Both the position numbers and the translations under genes were made by a program. 6,121 nt of DNA from Oscillospiraceae bacterium (lineage in GTDB: Bacteria > Bacillota > Clostridia > Oscillospirales > Oscillospiraceae): positions 1-6,121 of the forward strand of contig WQVW01000105.1 in the NCBI GenBank assembly GCA_009785655.1. The letters run 5' to 3'. The notes beneath the pieces are model-generated. The model worked only from the letters and a program-made list of their open reading frames with translations, was not told where the DNA came from and made no database searches. Every line of letters starts with the position of its first letter. The first letter of the stretch is position 1. This document shows, piece after piece, positions 5,945-6,121 of this stretch.

Positions 5945-6086
5945 GTATGTTATTTGCCATGAATGCGCCGATTTTCCTCTACAGAGTGAGCTCTCCGAAT
6001 TGCCGGTGACAAATACGCGAGCTAAAGATCCCTTGAGGCGATGGCCTTCTGGCATCAGGTTATTACAAATGGAGTGCGCTTGATTG

Positions 6087-6115
6087 TTGCAATTGCTGTT
6101 TAAATCTGGTATGAT
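6087..6115 (+). promoter_or_regulatory. Orphan extended -10 promoter reading off the right edge
   Basis: TTGCAA (6087-6092), a 17-base spacer and TATGAT (6110-6115), with TG at 6107-6108 forming an extended -10. This matches the housekeeping consensus as well as the pyrE promoter does. The transcript would start just beyond 6121, so its gene is not in the window. Confidence 0.65.
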
Positions 6116-6121
6116 TATTTC

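Larger units (their letters stand above)
5654..6121. other. Gene-free region at the right end
   Basis: 468 bases with no convincing coding sequence on either strand. The left part (about 5690-5820 and 5860-5910) is AT-rich. It includes a 6-bp stem TTGCAT/ATGCAA around a T-rich loop (5798-5816). The GC-rich palindrome at 5821-5848, the hairpin at 5912-5944 and the promoter at 6087-6115 are listed separately. 5946-6083 has a more coding-like composition but only start-less or ribosome-site-less frames. It may be the upstream control region of a gene beyond the right edge, plus debris of repeats. Confidence 0.6.

Noticed and set aside
5933..6055. Minus-strand 40-residue frame starting MPEGHRLKGS
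   Set aside because: No ribosome site before its ATG, and it ends inside the 5912-5944 hairpin. The plus-strand frame over the same bases (5904-6083) lacks a usable start.
6030..6060. Fluoride-riboswitch-like GAGGCGATGGCC stretch
   Set aside because: Only a short GGCGATGG match; the required pairing segments are absent, and it lies upstream of the nearest promoter rather than in a transcript leader.
1..6121. CRISPR array, tRNA, rRNA, complete insertion sequence
   Set aside because: No regularly spaced direct repeats, no tRNA-like cloverleaf or rRNA sequence, and no transposase fragment was recognised on either strand.

Overview
The window looks like ordinary chromosome from an anaerobic Firmicute, most likely class Clostridia. 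The pointers are a long-form 2-hydroxyacyl-CoA dehydratase activase, a C_GCAxxG_C_C-type redox protein, a clostridial-style RadC, extended -10 (TGnTATAAT) promoters and purine-rich Shine-Dalgarno sites. Base composition appears moderate. Family-level placement is inference only.

Layout. Positions 918 to 1 (minus strand) hold the N-terminal 306 residues of an acyl-CoA dehydratase activase that runs off the left edge. Positions 919-1126 are a divergent control region: a leftward promoter (1014-1042), a rightward extended -10 promoter (1066-1095), a perfect 18-bp palindrome between them (1039-1056) and a nested hairpin in the activase leader (937-982). Rightward from there come pyrE (1127-1771), a radC-family gene (1773-2447), a small cysteine-rich redox-type gene (2476-2901) and uvrB (2940-4904). 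They are closely packed (gaps of 1, 28 and 38 bases) and probably form one transcription unit. Positions 4905-5093 are non-coding and rich in inverted repeats. A small multi-drug export (COG2426-like) membrane protein gene follows (5094-5603), closed by a strong hairpin (5616-5653). The last ~470 bases hold no gene I can support. They contain a short GC-rich repeat-like palindrome, a second strong hairpin (5912-5944) and an orphan extended -10 promoter (6087-6115) pointing off the right edge.

How the genes fit together. pyrE makes OMP for pyrimidine synthesis and uvrB is the damage-verification subunit of nucleotide excision repair. The RadC-family and C_GCAxxG_C_C-like proteins have no settled biochemical role. 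The cluster joins nucleotide supply with DNA maintenance but is not an obvious pathway. No SOS box is visible upstream of uvrB, and the short pyrE leader leaves no room for a PyrR-type attenuator, so control probably acts at the shared upstream palindrome.

I see no clear previously undescribed multi-gene system. The most testable novelties are the shared divergent operator, the hairpin with a 7-bp tandem duplication just upstream of the activase ribosome binding site, and the repeat-like palindromes between genes.
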